DNA of 64,000 nt, taken from NCBI GenBank assembly GCA_002786065.1, contig NHNY01000001.1, positions 620,001-684,000 of the forward strand. Direction: 5' to 3'. The position numbers were made by a program, and so were the translations under genes. Source of the DNA: Microcyclospora pomicola. Its lineage: Eukaryota; Ascomycota; Dothideomycetes; Capnodiales. Shown here in pieces: positions 33,308-44,082 of this stretch. The notes below the pieces were generated by a model, which saw nothing but the letters and a program-made list of their open reading frames with translations, was not told the origin of the DNA and made no database searches. Positions within the stretch are counted from its first letter, which is position 1, and the number at the start of each line of letters is the position of its first letter.

Positions 33308-33604
33308 GTTGATAGATACGGGAGGGATGTCTGGGTGAAGTTGTGGTTGTGGTGTTTGTTGAGGGAAGGAGATGGGAGAGCGAAGATCAATGGGAACATG
33401 AAGTCTGGTACGTCAAGGGAATGATATAATATGTACTTCCCTCCGACATCATGCCAGCTACGCACCGCCCGGATAGGTGATGGCGCAGTGCTGACAAGCC
33501 GACGATTTCAGTAGTACAGTATCTGCGATCGACACAGCCTTGGGGCGAGCGAATCCCAGAAGCTCACGGCGTCATCAGGACCACAACGGCGAAAGGGCTG
33601 AGGG
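33308..33604. other. Upstream region of CFEM-like gene
   Basis: Promoter-side sequence of the minus-strand gene. No specific site was recognised. Confidence 0.4.
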
Positions 33605-34027
33605 ATGACAATAATAAACAGAGTCCGCCAGAGCTTTGCGGAGAATTTGAAGCTTAAAATAGCTTCAGACCCCGGCTCTCCATCGCCGAGTCCCTGGCCT
33701 GACAGCCGCCAGCCGAGCCGCGCCACGTTTGCGGATCTGTACTCTTATTATCCCTGTCCTGTCTTGAACGTATCGGACAGTTGGGCCGGGCAAAACACAT
33801 TACTGTTGGTCTCACCAATGCAAGACTCGATCGAGTACCTTCCTGATCTCAGTTCCCCAGCCGAAGCCTGCAGCAAGGCTGGTGTGTACTTCGCACTGGA
33901 GATGCAGTACATCGTTTGCGGCACGACTCATCCGCAGATCGCCGAGCACGGCCGCGCAATCTTCGATGCTTTAGTCCAAGGCAAGCCAGCGCAAGGCTCA
34001 GCAGCTCCTGAAGGGAAAATACCCTGA
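33605..34027 (+). CDS. Hypothetical small protein (weak support)
   Basis: A 140-codon frame with an ATG start and its own stop. The sequence has mixed composition without membrane segments or known motifs. An antisense frame of about 100 codons overlaps its end. It could be a real orphan gene or chance; I do not recognise it. Confidence 0.2.
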   Translation: MTIINRVRQSFAENLKLKIASDPGSPSPSPWPDSRQPSRATFADLYSYYPCPVLNVSDSWAGQNTLLLVSPMQDSIEYLPDLSSPAEACSKAGVYFALEMQYIVCGTTHPQIAEHGRAIFDALVQGKPAQGSAAPEGKIP

Positions 34028-35811
34028 TACTTGAGGATACGGGGAGACATGTTCAGCTGGGCTTGCTGAGCTGTGTGGAGATTGACGGCTAGTGGGGTCC
34101 GAAAGCCAACCAAGTCTATCACTCGATCCGACTTGACAGCTTCGTATACAATCTGCTGATTCGGAGAAAGTCCAGGCCTTGTGCTTGACCTCACGAGGTC
34201 ATCGACCAACAAGAGATATCTCTTTCGAAATCTACACATCGTTTGCACCGCCGTATTCAGCTTGATCTAGCTTACCGAGAGCACTTGGACACGTTGGGCA
34301 TCTCTGAGCTGCTCAAGACATATTTATATTTGAGACGCAAGATGTCCTGATGTTGACTTTGCCACAGAACGACGCACTCTAGAGTGCTTCTGGGGCACCA
34401 AAGCTCGACCTCCCACCATCCGCTCCATTGTCGATGGACGCGGCAGGACCAGGTAATGATTTCTCGGCCTAGCCAAGATCTGCAGTGGCCATTGCATCGC
34501 TTTCCTCTAGCCTGCGGGGAGCTTGTCGTGTATGAGCTTGATCTGCTTCTCTAGAACTCCTCTAGAACAGATAATGTCTGTTTACGTCATTGGGGTCAAG
34601 TTGATCATGATCATGATCAAATTGACCCCGGTACCGCAGCACATCGATCCCCAGCAGCAGAGTCCTGCCACTCGTACACAGTCTGACGACGACCGATAGC
34701 GAGCGTAGACCAAAGCCTCCCGTCCACCCCCTCTGAACTGTGCCCGTCGTCGTCGTCATCTCCAAGAGTGAGCAAGGAGTAGAAGGCGATGTTATGGGCG
34801 ATATGTATGCCGCTTCGTAAACCCGATTCTGTCGATCTGCTCGCGCTTGACGATATCTCTTGACACAAGCCTGGGAATGACCTCGCATCTTTGGCCCACG
34901 AGCACAAAAGCTGTGGACATCATCTGCTTGTTATACTTATCGATCAACGTATTGCCGTCTGTGAGAATGATTAGGATATGTCTGCTCTATTGTCTGGTGC
35001 TCACCAAGGCTGGGGCAATCCTTCCACCGAGCGTCCTCGTTCAGGCGTACGTGTGAGTAGAACTTAATTAGTCGTAGCAAGTACGAACTTGGGGGTAATA
35101 AGATCCCCGGACACCTTGTCGGGACAAATCGCAGCCTAGGGAGCGCCCCATTCAAGCCCGATACCTGCTGCTCGAGCTTACCTGAGGGTCGATCAGTGCA
35201 ACGGCCGTTGTTTGAATCTCGCAATCTTTCCCACTCAAGCTTAGGTTTCATATCGCAGACGAAAACCTTGCGTCTTGCTTATGAGTCGCCATGTCGGCCC
35301 CAAACTCTGTGCCATCCTTCCAGCACCGTAATTCTGGCTTCCGACGCTACAGACGCCAGACATTCTCGATGGCCATGCTGCCCAGCCAATGACTTGGTCA
35401 TTCATGCACAATAGTCCACGACCGGCGCAGGCAGCATCACTGTGGGAGTCGGATGGCATGTTGTGTATAAGATAGGTAGGCAGGCAAAGGGGTGACAGCA
35501 AAATCCGGACACGAGGTCAGATCTCAGCTTGTACCGACATCACTCGTGAGGATGTGCGGACGCAGGAGGCCAGTCTCAGTTGTTTATGTAGGGACGAGAC
35601 CCTCTCACCCTGAAGTTCCAACCTTTCTGAGCGGGATGCGGGATATTCTGGACCGAACAGGGTGTATTATAGCTCATCATAAGTGTTGGCGATGTCGACG
35701 TCCGACCTTGAGTGTCCGGCTTCTGTTGTCAAAGGTACCTATGGAGGTACGGGATCGAGCATCCCGGTCATCATCCGCAAACAATGACTGGCTCCTCTCG
35801 TCTCCACCTCG
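34028..35811. other. Intergenic region holding a long palindrome
   Basis: 1.8 kb without a supported gene. The notable element is the 38-bp near-perfect inverted repeat at 34592-34629. A short direct duplication of CTCTAGAAC lies about 40 bp before it. Confidence 0.5.
34592..34629. repeat. 38-bp near-perfect palindrome
   Basis: Arms GGGGTCAA / TTGACCCC flank a central perfect palindrome TTGATCATGATCATGATCAA. The two halves differ at a single mismatched pair (G and A at 34600 and 34621). It could form a hairpin or cruciform, or be a dyad protein-binding site. There is no terminator context in a eukaryote and no neighbouring gene within 1 kb on the right. Confidence 0.85.
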
Positions 35812-37541
35812 ATGTCCTTAAGGACACCAACGAACATGAGGTCTGTCAGTCGGGCCATGTCGTCTATAGCGCGTGCTCAGAAAGGAACTGATCTCAATAA
35901 GAATGCCGACTTCTTCCATTTCACACGTGGTCGATTCGTGTACAAGGAAGCTGAGCAAATGGCGCAACGATATAGGAAGTTCAATATGAACGAGCTTTGT
36001 AAGGTTGCTGGCCATGCTGTCGGCCAAGTATGCATCAAGGTCGAGAAATTTGCCGATGGAATGTACAACAAGGCTTTCTTACTCACCATGGAAGACAATG
36101 AGCAAGTAGTTGCAAAGGTGCCAAATCCAAACGCCGGCCTGCCGCACTTCACGACTGCAAGTGAGGTGGCGACCATGGACTTTGTGAGTTCAATGCACTA
36201 TCTCCACGAAAAACTGACTCGTGATATAGATGCGTAATGTCTTGAGTACACCAGTGCCTCGAGTCATTGCGTGGAGCTCAAGCGACCAGACCGCAGTCGA
36301 GGCTGAATATATCATCATGGAAAAGGCCAAAGGAGTCCAACTACAACTAATTTGGACAGATCTGAGTTCTGAGGAGAAGTGCCAGATTTTGAGGTCACTT
36401 GCTCGATACCAGCGAGCATGGGTCGAGACTTTCTTCAACAGTATTGGCAGCCTGTACTATACAGACGACTTACAACCCGCCGAAAACAGAGCTCCATGCT
36501 ATGTCGTTGGAGGCTCGGACAAGAGACCTGCAAGCCTACGTTTCGCAATGGTTCCAATCATTGGTAGAGAATGGATGGATCTTGGCAGAGCAAGTCTTGT
36601 GTGTGACCGAGGACCATGTCAGTACCGAGGAATCCGAGCTAAGGAACTAGGGCTGACGCATCACAGGGCTCTCAACAGAGAGCTACAGACGAGCAATGGT
36701 GGAGAGAGATCTGCAGGCTGTTCGAGAAACAGGCTGTTTGCCAAAACCACTCTCAATGCTCTGTGGTCCTGGGCTCTATCAACCTACTCCTGCAAAGAAG
36801 AATCGCGCAGGTAACGCAACTCTCCAGGTGATGCCGCAAATTTTGCCAACAGAGCCATGGGCGTCTACATTTCATCTGTGGCACGACGACTTACACGCGA
36901 AAAACATCTTTGTTGATCCGGAAAATCCAACGGAAATCCTGTCACTGATCGACTGGCAGTCGACCATCATTGCGCCACTATTCGATCATACGATTATTCC
37001 CGGGTTTTGTGATTATGATGGGCCTGCCGTATATGGAATGGTCCAGCCTTCCATGCTTGAGCTTCCAGATGGGTCGAGCCTAGAAGAAGAGCTTGTAGCA
37101 GAAAAACTGTACCAAGATCAATCGCTTACATATGGGTTTAAGCTTCTCTTGGAGAATAACATTAAACCAGCATCTGAGGCCATTCTGTATGGATAATCCG
37201 CATCTTTAGACGCCCTCGTCACCTCTAGACGGCTGTTCGAGATCGGTGAGGCCCACTGTATGGCTTCAATTGTGGCACTTGAGATGCTTGATTGCCTTTC
37301 TGAGGCTGAGCTGGCGGAAATCGAGGTCGATGTTCAAAAGACATGCGCCAGTATACATGTCATGAATGCGATCAAGAAAGCACTGCGCACTTTGTTTCCT
37401 GAGAAAGGGGTTATTGGGCATGATCAATACGAGGACGCAAAGGCGGCACTACGGAATGCGAAGATGCAAATTCTGGCGGACTTTTCACGATCGCCCGAAG
37501 ACCGCCGAGCTTGGGAGCAGGCCTGGCCGTTCGATGATTGA
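35812..37541 (+). CDS. AIM9-like aminoglycoside-phosphotransferase-family protein with a stop near the C-terminus
   Basis: Exons are 35812..36183, 36230..36617 and 36667 onward (introns 46 and 49 nt). The N-terminus (MRSVSRAMSSIARAQK) resembles a mitochondrial presequence, as in yeast AIM9. Family blocks are FFHFTRGRFVYKEAEQ, MYNKAFLLTMED, VVAKVPNPNAG, TASEVATMDF and EYIIMEKAKG. The kinase catalytic loop is FHLWHDDLHAKNIFV with the Mg-binding LIDWQS, both intact. A TAA at 37194-37196 closes the frame after 429 residues. The same frame then continues, still family-like (RRLFEIGEAH to AWEQAWPFDD), to 37541. Either the gene is truncated or decaying, or a 42-nt GTATGG...CTAG intron (37187-37228) removes the stop. 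Confidence 0.7.
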
Positions 37542-38291
37542 CGACTACTAAGTGTCACCCGGGTCGACATTAGCACTGTGTGCGCAGGGCCGGACCGATC
37601 ATCCAGGAAACATTCCAAAGCGCCACTTCAAGGCACTTCACCAGGGGCATTGGTGGGACTTGCAAGCAGAGAGCAAGATCTGATCAAGTGTGCACTCCGC
37701 CACCGACCGCAATCTTACCAGTATAAAGTGACAGAGCTGGGCAAAGGCGATATGTATGGTCAGCGCAGCCATTACCTCGATTCTCTTTATGGCTGTATGC
37801 AGACACTGAATGCCTCGACTCAGTGCTTCGAAGCGGATTTCTCGACGGCGTCACAGCTATGTAATCAACAGTACTGCTTATGCGGCGACGCAGACGAGGA
37901 GAGACGGATATTCCGAGTAGCAATGTTGAACGAACCCGGCAAGACAATGCTAGCCGGGAGTCAGGGTGATTCGGCTCGTTTTAGTAGCTTCACAGCTCGT
38001 AGTCGTAGCCTGAAATCAAGAGTTCCAGCACTTCAAAGATCACCCTATAGACTCGAGACTTATTGGCCACGAAAATAGGTATTTATATGACAGGCATGGA
38101 CATATCACGTATAAATCATCACCCTCACAGTATTCACTACAGTGGCATACTGTAGAGCGCTAAACCTCGGGCCGTGTCCATGACTCAGCCGCGTATCTCT
38201 ACTTTCGCGCTCCATCAAATATGTTACCTTACTTGTAAGTCCACCGCACATCTGTTCTCAGAACGCACAGCAGTTGTGCCTCGTCGCAACC
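37542..38291. other. Intergenic region
   Basis: 750 bp upstream of the zinc-finger gene. One open frame of 166 codons on the plus strand begins without good context and has no features. No gene is claimed. Confidence 0.5.
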
Positions 38292-39802
38292 ATGAGCAAG
38301 AAACGCAAGGACATTCCAGACCTCCAAGAGGCACTGGCGAAGCGATGGTGCTACTACTGCGAGCGCATTTTCAACGACGACAAGGTTCTATGCGATCATC
38401 AGCGCTTGAAGCATTTCAGATGTGATTGGGACCAACAATACAGCTGTGGCAAGAAGTTTACGACTGCTGGCGGATTGAGTGTGCACATGACGCAAGTTCA
38501 CAAAACGAAGCTTGAAAAGATTCAGAACACCATTGAGGGTCGTGAGAACCCCTCGGTCGAGATCTTCGGCATGCTTGGGATACCTCAAGAGCTGCTCGAT
38601 GCACATCGTCGCGACATCGAAACGGAATACTACCAAGCAGAGGCCGAACATCGCGCCAAGACTGGTAATCCACTCCGCGGCCCGAATCCGAATGCTGGCA
38701 CGAGGCAGGTTGAAGAGCTCACACCGGAACAGAGAATGGCGAAGCTCGAGGCCCACAGGCAGAAGAATCGAGCAAACAAAGCTGCAAGAGAGGCGGGGTT
38801 CAAGGATGCGGAAGACCAAGCAAGACAACTTGTGAGCATAGACTTGTCCTTCATTTCACTCTGGCATGACGAGCTGATGACCTCTAGGCCGCTCAGAACG
38901 GCACACAAGATGTTCCTGCTGTAGCAGGTGTCGAAATCTTCACGAATATGCCAAGCCAGACATCAAACTTCCAGTCGATGGTACCGTACAATGTGCCATC
39001 TGCTGCTTCGCCGCTTGGGCCGAATTCGCAATTCGTGCCTCCACCTTACGGTCCAAACAGCAGTATCTCGCCGGTCCAAGGATTCTACAACCCCGCCTAT
39101 ATGGTCCCCAGCCCACAGCATGACACGGCGTTCTCTGCACCATCCTACAGACCCCTAGGCTATGGGGTTCCACCACAGATGAACGGGTTTCCTGCTCCAC
39201 CACAGGATCTGGGCGCCTATCAAGTACCAGGAATCATGCCAATGCCGTTGTCTATGCAGCCACGCACTGTGTCACAGCCGCAGCCGGTGTCTAGCCCACT
39301 CCCGGCCCCTACCCCCGGTCTACCTGCACGCCCATCTTTCAACAGCATTCCCAACATTACCAGAGAAGAGATGGCCCAATTGCACGGAGCCAGCCAGCCG
39401 CCGCTGCCAAGCCTCAATGCCCACAACAAGCGTACCCCCAACATTGATGCCTCAAGCAACGGCCATGCCACAGATGACACGGAGTTTAGTGCAAGTCTTG
39501 CTGACATGATCAATCAAGAAGCGCAGAAAGTCCAGGACAAAGAAAACGCCGCGGCGCGAGCGGCAATTGTGCCGGTCCGCGTCATCGATGATCCCATCAC
39601 GGCCACGTTCCCAAAAGCCCTACCAAAGCAAATCAAGAGTAAGACCGAAAAGCAGGTGATGAAAATCCAGAATCAGGTCACTCCGCCAGAAGAGCTCAAG
39701 GCTGCTAACCATCATTTCACTAACACCTTCACATCAATGCCTTCCGCCAAGAATCGCAATGTTGCAAAGGTGGTCCCGTGGTACATGGCAATGGTCCAGT
39801 AG
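38292..39802 (+). CDS. C2H2 zinc-finger protein of the ZNF207/BuGZ type
   Basis: Exons are 38292..38831 and 38888..39802 (56-nt intron); 484 aa. The N-terminal domain shows two C2H2-type fingers: WCYYCERIFNDDKVLCDHQR with LKHFRCD, then CGKKFTTAGGLSVHMTQVHK. This tandem arrangement is diagnostic for the ZNF207/BuGZ group. A charged helical part follows (LTPEQRMAKLEAHRQKNRAN), then a long Pro/Gln/Ser-rich disordered region. Animal BuGZ binds microtubules, promotes Bub3 loading at kinetochores and associates with spliceosomal factors. I see no clear Bub3-binding GLEBS motif, so the kinetochore role cannot be assumed here. Confidence 0.82.
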
Positions 39803-41515
39803 GTACGTGACTTGGGAGGGATTTGAGAATGCTCAGTGGAGAAGAAGCATGAGCTCGAAGGTAGTCAGTCCAAAGGCCAAGGTGAGGCACAAGGCTTCAA
39901 TTGTTTGCATAAACGTTGCGTTATTGCGCTAATGGGTGGTGCACTACCACACTCGACGTTGACGTTGCTTGACGATGAGGGCAACAACAGTTAGCTAGCT
40001 GTGAGATGAAATGTGAGTCCTCGAAATAACAGTGAGTGTTCATTTATGTTTCACCTGTGCACCACAACCTCCAGCAACCTGATTCAGGTCTTATTTAATT
40101 AACGGTCTTGCTGATCCTCATCATCAGCATCGACAGCGGCAGACTCAACGGTGATTTTCTGCTGCCTTGCTATGATCTTGGCTGTCTAAACGTAGTACGT
40201 GCTGCTTTGGCATGGGCGTTGAGACTGCGCAAGTTCTCTGACTTCACGCTCCCTCATCAAGAGCTAGATAAAGTATCAGCAAACTTTGATGCTCGATTGG
40301 CTGATCTACACGTTATTCGTAGAGACTTGGCCCGTCTACATACTCAAAAGTCATGTTTATGCGAAGATTTATCTTTCCAACGGGTCGTGAGCTACCATGG
40401 CGAACGCGCGTGGTGTATCCAGTGACACTGGATCTAGTAAGTACATGTACAGTACTTGATAAACACATCACAATGATACCTCCTACCGATTTCTTCATGG
40501 ATCAGACCTTGCCACTCCCCGAACAGAAAGTCTGTGGTTTTCTGCTCAAGTAATCGAGCAGTTGCATGGCCGAAGGATCTCAAGCTTTGCATATCAATGG
40601 GCTCATAGGTAATACCTGTCAGGCATCGAGGGTTGGCTGTTTCACGGCCCTTCCCTTTCGACTAAAAGTGCGCTGCTCATACGCAGGTTTGAGTGCAGCT
40701 GAGGGCACTGCCCCCTGCCAGGTCGTTTCATCCACAGTGCCATGACCCTACGCTAGGTGTTGTATCCAATCTGGTGCCATAAAGCTCAGCAGCATGATCG
40801 AGAATCCATCCAGACCCGATCACTGCGATATTGCGACTTCATTCCATTGCACCCATTCCGGATGGTGCTCATGGCATCAGAAATGGATCCAGCCGTGAGG
40901 CAGCAAGTTCGGGAACCACTGACATGAACAAAGGACGTGGAAGGCTACCGTGTTGAGCCAGACCACTATCGCAGAAAGCTCATCGTCGTGATGTTTTGTG
41001 GGCCTATAGATGGGTGTTCCCCTTTGACCAATCTGTCTTCCTTGCTTTCCTTGGGGAAAGGAGACAAGATGTCCAGGGAACGGGCTTGGCCAGCAGTTAG
41101 AGCTTCGCACGAATTTGATCTTCTGTGTTTACCAAAATCTGCTTGAGCCAGAATGTCACGTAGCTGCACCACTTATAATGTGTTGATACTTTGACCATCG
41201 AAGATCCACGCACCATGGTGCTCTGTCGTGCCCTGCCAGAATCACAAGGTAAGGTAAGGTACATGGGACACAGACTCATGTTTACTCGCTCAGGCTTCGT
41301 CACTCTGGCAAAGCTCTGGGCAGTGACGTGGGTCCCCACCCGCTTCCACATGCCACCACGTTGTCATGGCTTGATTTCTTTCTTACTGCATTCTTCTATA
41401 TGAACCTCGAAGATCACTTGCTCGCAACCCAAACATCTACGTCGGCCTTCGTCAAGCCTTGACTTCACATATCGTTCCGTGACTCTCCATATCCACCATC
41501 TTCTGTGTATCCACC
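39803..41515. other. Intergenic region
   Basis: 1.7 kb with only short frames. The last 150 bp are pyrimidine-rich and end in a CCACCATGG start context, as expected for the promoter and leader of the oxysterol-binding gene. Confidence 0.55.
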
Positions 41516-43063
41516 ATGGTCCTGGGACACCGCAAGAGCTCGGTGACCTCGAGCCGGGCTTCCACGGATGAGCCTCGAGACGGCGAGGATGCTGGCGATG
41601 AGACAGTAGTCAACTCAGAGCAAGGCTCTGTCTTGGCTCATATCATTTCCCAACTTCGTCCAGGAGCCGACCTGTCACGCGTCACCTTGCCCACCTTCAT
41701 CCTCGAACCAAAATCCATGCTGGAACGTATCACCAACTTCATGGCTCACCCCGAAACCCTCCTTCCCGTCCCCGACATCGATGATCCTGTGGAACGCTTT
41801 GTTGCGGTCACAAAGTTCTACCTCGCTGGGTGGCACATCAAGCCTCCTGGTGTGAAGAAGCCGCTCAACCCGATCTTGGGAGAGACGTTCCAGGGCTACT
41901 GGGATTATCCGGACAAGACACGAGGATACTACATTGCAGAACAAACCTCACATCATCCTCCCAAGTCCTCATACTTCTTCATGGCGCCCGAGCACAACAT
42001 TCGTATTGACGGGACGCTGAAGCCGCGATCGAAGTTCCTAGGCAACAGCGTTGGAAGCTTCATGGAAGGTATCGCGGTCATGCGTATCCTCAATCGAAAA
42101 GAGAGATAGTATGTACTATGCAGCTATGTGTGCGTCGGCTATAGAGGCTAACTCTCCGGCAGTTTCGTAACCCAACCCAACATGTACGCTCGGGGAATTC
42201 TTTTCGGCAAGATGAAGTACGAGCTCGGCGATCATGCGGTCGTCCGCTGTCCAGAATCTGGCCTCGAAGCGGATATCGAGTTCAAAGTCAAAGGTTGGGT
42301 AGGCGGAACGTACAATGCGATCGGCGGCCACATCAAAGACAGCAAGAGTGGCAAAAACCTTTATGAGTTGAGCGGCTTCTGGAATGGCGAGATGACGATC
42401 AAGGATCTCTCAACAGGCAAGAAAGAGGTTCTCTTCGACGCCGGACACGCGAAACCGAGTGCAGTCCAGACTCGTCCTCTTGAGGAGCAGTCACCTCGAG
42501 AAAGTCAACGCCTGTGGAACTCTACCACCACCGCAATCAAGAAAGCCGATCAAAAAGTCGCTACAGACGAGAAGTCGAAAATTGAGGATGAGCAAAGACA
42601 TGAGGCCTCTGAACGTGGAGAAGGTCACGTGTGGCAGCCGAAGCTATTCAAGCCTGTACCCTCGGGTGATGAGGAGAATCTGGATTGGATTCTCAATGCG
42701 CAAGTTGACGATAATGGGCCAGCAAACAAGCAAATCGAACAGATCCTAGCGATTGTACCAATCCTGCCTGGTCAGCAAAGTACCGGTCAATCTGCACCAG
42801 CACAACCGGCGTCAACTCAGCCCCAGCAACAAGCTCCTCCACAAAATGTACAGCAGCAGGCTCATCAACCGGTACAAGCACAACCTGCGCAGCGGCCAGT
42901 GCCAGTGGGAGACTTGATCAACTTCGGGCAAAATGATGCTGCCCCGACTGCTCCTAGCGCTGCTGGACAAACGTCCCCTCATCCCACACTTCCTCCTGGG
43001 CAACCAGTTAGGAGACTGGACTCGATGGGGAACGAAGAGACATTCATGGACGCGCACGCATGA
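41516..43063 (+). CDS. Oxysterol-binding protein (KES1/OSH4-type ORP)
   Basis: Exons are 41516..42108 and 42163..43063 (54-nt intron splitting a Tyr codon); 497 aa. It has an ORD-type lipid-transfer domain with no PH domain. Features are the lid region (HIISQLRPGADLSRVTLPTF), KPLNPILGETFQGYW, and the family signature AEQTSHHPPKSSYF. Also present are GWVGGTYNAIGGHI, LSGFWNGEMTI and WQPKLFKPVP. ORPs exchange sterols or PI4P between membranes. After the core there is a Gln/Pro-rich tail of about 90 residues ending NEETFMDAHA, which resembles a weak FFAT (ER-anchoring) motif. Yeast Kes1 lacks such a tail. Confidence 0.92.
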
Positions 43064-44082
43064 TGCTTATGACAGAGAAACGAGGAAAAGATTAACGAGC
43101 TAGGCCTGTAATGTCGAAGTATTCAGTATTTCACGTAGATCTCATGCTCGTTCTCGTGAGGCGATGAACATAGGCGCCCAGAGACGCAAATTTTGATACT
43201 GATCCGGTACATCTGAAACAAGGCTCAAGCTCTGATTCCACGATACAAATCCCTACCATGGACTCCACCACCATCTGGAGTTCCCAATGATGCAACTTCC
43301 CCAATTTCCGCTACTGGCTATTCTTGGCTGAGTTCGAACGGTCTTATAATTTGGCTCATCTTCAAAGTCTACGAATACTGTAGCAGCATCGGCCAAAGCG
43401 TTTCAGGTGAGCTAACGGGTGCCTCAACGGGATGATGATGGAAGCCCGGCGATTGACATCACCTTTGCCGACGTGTTCCACACGTGCAACAACGAATTCC
43501 TAGTCTGTATCAAAATCCACGCTCGCCGAGTACACCTCACCTCGACGTCCACAGAGGTTCTCGCGAGAGCACTCCCGCACAGCACGAAGATCCGCGACGG
43601 GTCACGCCTGGTCGATTGAGACCTCAACCCCATGGCCCCCATTTCTGGCCCCCATCGACGAAGGATTTGTATGCGGCTGAAAGCACGGCTGGTCTTGGCG
43701 AGCCCCAAGATGGGGGGGCCGCCGTCGTGGGGAGGAGGCAGTGTTCACAGCCATCACGATTCGGCTCTGCTCACACAACCCGCATTCGGCGATAGAGCTG
43801 TTCATGGCTGCTCAAACGGATGGCAGATCTGGAATTTAGTAGGTCGGCGCGCTCTCTTCTTTGCGTTTCCTTTCGTTCATTCTCCTCTTCACGCTTTTAC
43901 ACGTTCTCTCCACGTCGACATTGCTACAACCTAAATCTGGTACCTGTACTGCACAACGGACATTCCTCTCTGATTTAAGGTGCTTGGGCTCGGTTTTGGT
44001 TGTGCAAAGCAGAGAGGTCCGCGCAATCGAAGACGTCGACCTCCGCCTGGCCACTTCGGGATCGTTGCATGAGTATCGTGCC
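43064..44082. other. Intergenic region upstream of HET-domain gene
   Basis: About 1 kb. The plus-strand frame of the next gene stays open back to 43861 but without an in-frame ATG. Both strands are open over 43.4-43.9 kb without features. Confidence 0.5.

Noticed and set aside
43424-43934. Overlapping frames on both strands upstream of the HET gene
   Set aside because: Mutually exclusive shadows without start context; the region more likely is the promoter and leader.
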